Part shown: positions 5,282-5,601 of the stretch, one piece after another
Layout: each line of letters opens with the position of its first letter
Numbering within the stretch: position 1 is the stretch's first letter
Assembly (NCBI GenBank): GCA_903872005.1
Contig: CAIQJD010000531.1
Location: forward strand, 1 to 5,601
From: an uncultured bacterium
Lineage (GTDB): Bacteria > Chloroflexota > Anaerolineae > JACIWP01
Direction: 5' to 3'
DNA length: 5,601 nucleotides
Made by a program: the position numbers and the translations under genes
The notes under the pieces: model-generated
The model's database searches: none
What the model saw: only the letters and a program-made list of their open reading frames with translations
Told to the model about the DNA's origin: nothing

Positions 5282-5601
5282 GTGCTTATCATCTCTCGAA
5301 CCCTGCGCGTGACCGCGCGTTGGCTCCTTTTGGGTATCTTGCTCCTCGCGCTCGTGCCGGCGCTGCCGGCCGTGGCCGACGACCCGAGCGCGGCCGGCGA
5401 CGTGAGCGCCGGCGCCGTCTCCCTGAGCGAAAAGAAAGTCGTCGCGCCCGATGCCGACGCGTTCTTCGGGTCTTCCGTGGCCGTGAGCGGCGACCTGATG
5501 GTCGTCGGCGCGCCGGACACAGACGTAACCTACGACTACCAGGGCGCGGTTCATATCTTCGGGCGTAACGTGGGCGGGCCGGGCCAATGGGGCCTGATCA
5601 A
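5282..5601 (+). CDS. exported FG-GAP (integrin-alpha-type) repeat protein, 3' end off the window
   Basis: Only the first 106 codons are present. Residues 1-32 are a Sec signal peptide: a basic start (R6, R9, R13), a hydrophobic core WLLLGILLLALVPAL, and a likely cleavage after A-V-A at residue 32, before DD. A short Ala/Gly-rich linker follows. The first repeat begins at about residue 52: KKVVAPDADAFFGSSVAVSG, then DLMVVGAPDTD and QGAVHIFGRN. The pattern FGSSVAVSGD-x-x-VVGAP...QGA-x-x-F is that of FG-GAP blades, which build beta-propellers in surface and secreted proteins and often bind calcium. Several more blades are expected past the edge. Such proteins serve in adhesion, surface layers or polymer contact, and no specific role can be given. 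It has its own promoter and terminates no operon here. There is no lipobox, so a soluble or cell-wall location is more likely than a lipoprotein. Confidence 0.85.
   Translation, partial: MLIISRTLRVTARWLLLGILLLALVPALPAVADDPSAAGDVSAGAVSLSEKKVVAPDADAFFGSSVAVSGDLMVVGAPDTDVTYDYQGAVHIFGRNVGGPGQWGLI

Noticed and set aside
1..5601. CRISPR array, tRNA, rRNA, transposase or phage genes
   Set aside because: I saw no regularly spaced repeats, no cloverleaf or rRNA signature sequence, and no mobile-element protein in any frame.

Overview
The window is GC-rich bacterial DNA holding the left part of one reverse-strand gene, a complete three-gene sugar ABC importer operon on the plus strand, and the start of a plus-strand surface-protein gene. 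The best guess for the organism is a member of the Chloroflexota (Anaerolineae/Caldilineae type). The solute-binding lipoprotein has the long Thr/Pro/Ala-rich tether after its lipobox Cys that is common there, and it sits beside a GT-C glycosyltransferase and an FG-GAP surface protein. This is inference from style; no phylogenetic marker is present. Strong Shine-Dalgarno sites and good sigma70-type promoters are visible.

Layout. Positions 1-1053 (minus strand) hold a multi-pass GT-C (GT39/PMT-like) glycosyltransferase that runs off the left edge; its frame is open for all 351 codons. Positions 1054-1541 are a divergent control region. It contains a possible promoter for the glycosyltransferase, a roughly 125-bp imperfect palindrome (1201-1325), an extended -10 promoter (1344-1372) for the operon, and a long 5' leader. 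The leader carries a well-placed short reading frame (1429-1485) that folds into a hairpin. Next come the MalE-like binding lipoprotein (1542-2804), a perfect 30-bp palindrome (2831-2860), the MalF-like permease (2887-4209) and the MalG-like permease (4234-5094). A 19-bp stem hairpin (5132-5175) closes the operon. A near-consensus promoter (5195-5222) then drives an exported FG-GAP repeat protein starting with GTG at 5282 and running off the right edge.

How the genes work together. The lipoprotein captures an oligosaccharide outside the membrane, most likely an alpha-glucoside of the maltodextrin class. The two permeases, each with an EAA loop, form the channel. No ATPase is encoded here, so a MalK/MsmX-type ATPase must come from elsewhere. 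The glycosyltransferase and the FG-GAP protein have their own promoters and need not belong to the same pathway.

The least explained parts are the large palindrome, the leader reading frame, the palindrome between the binding-protein and first permease genes, and an extra membrane hairpin inserted in the MalF-like permease. None of them proves a new system.
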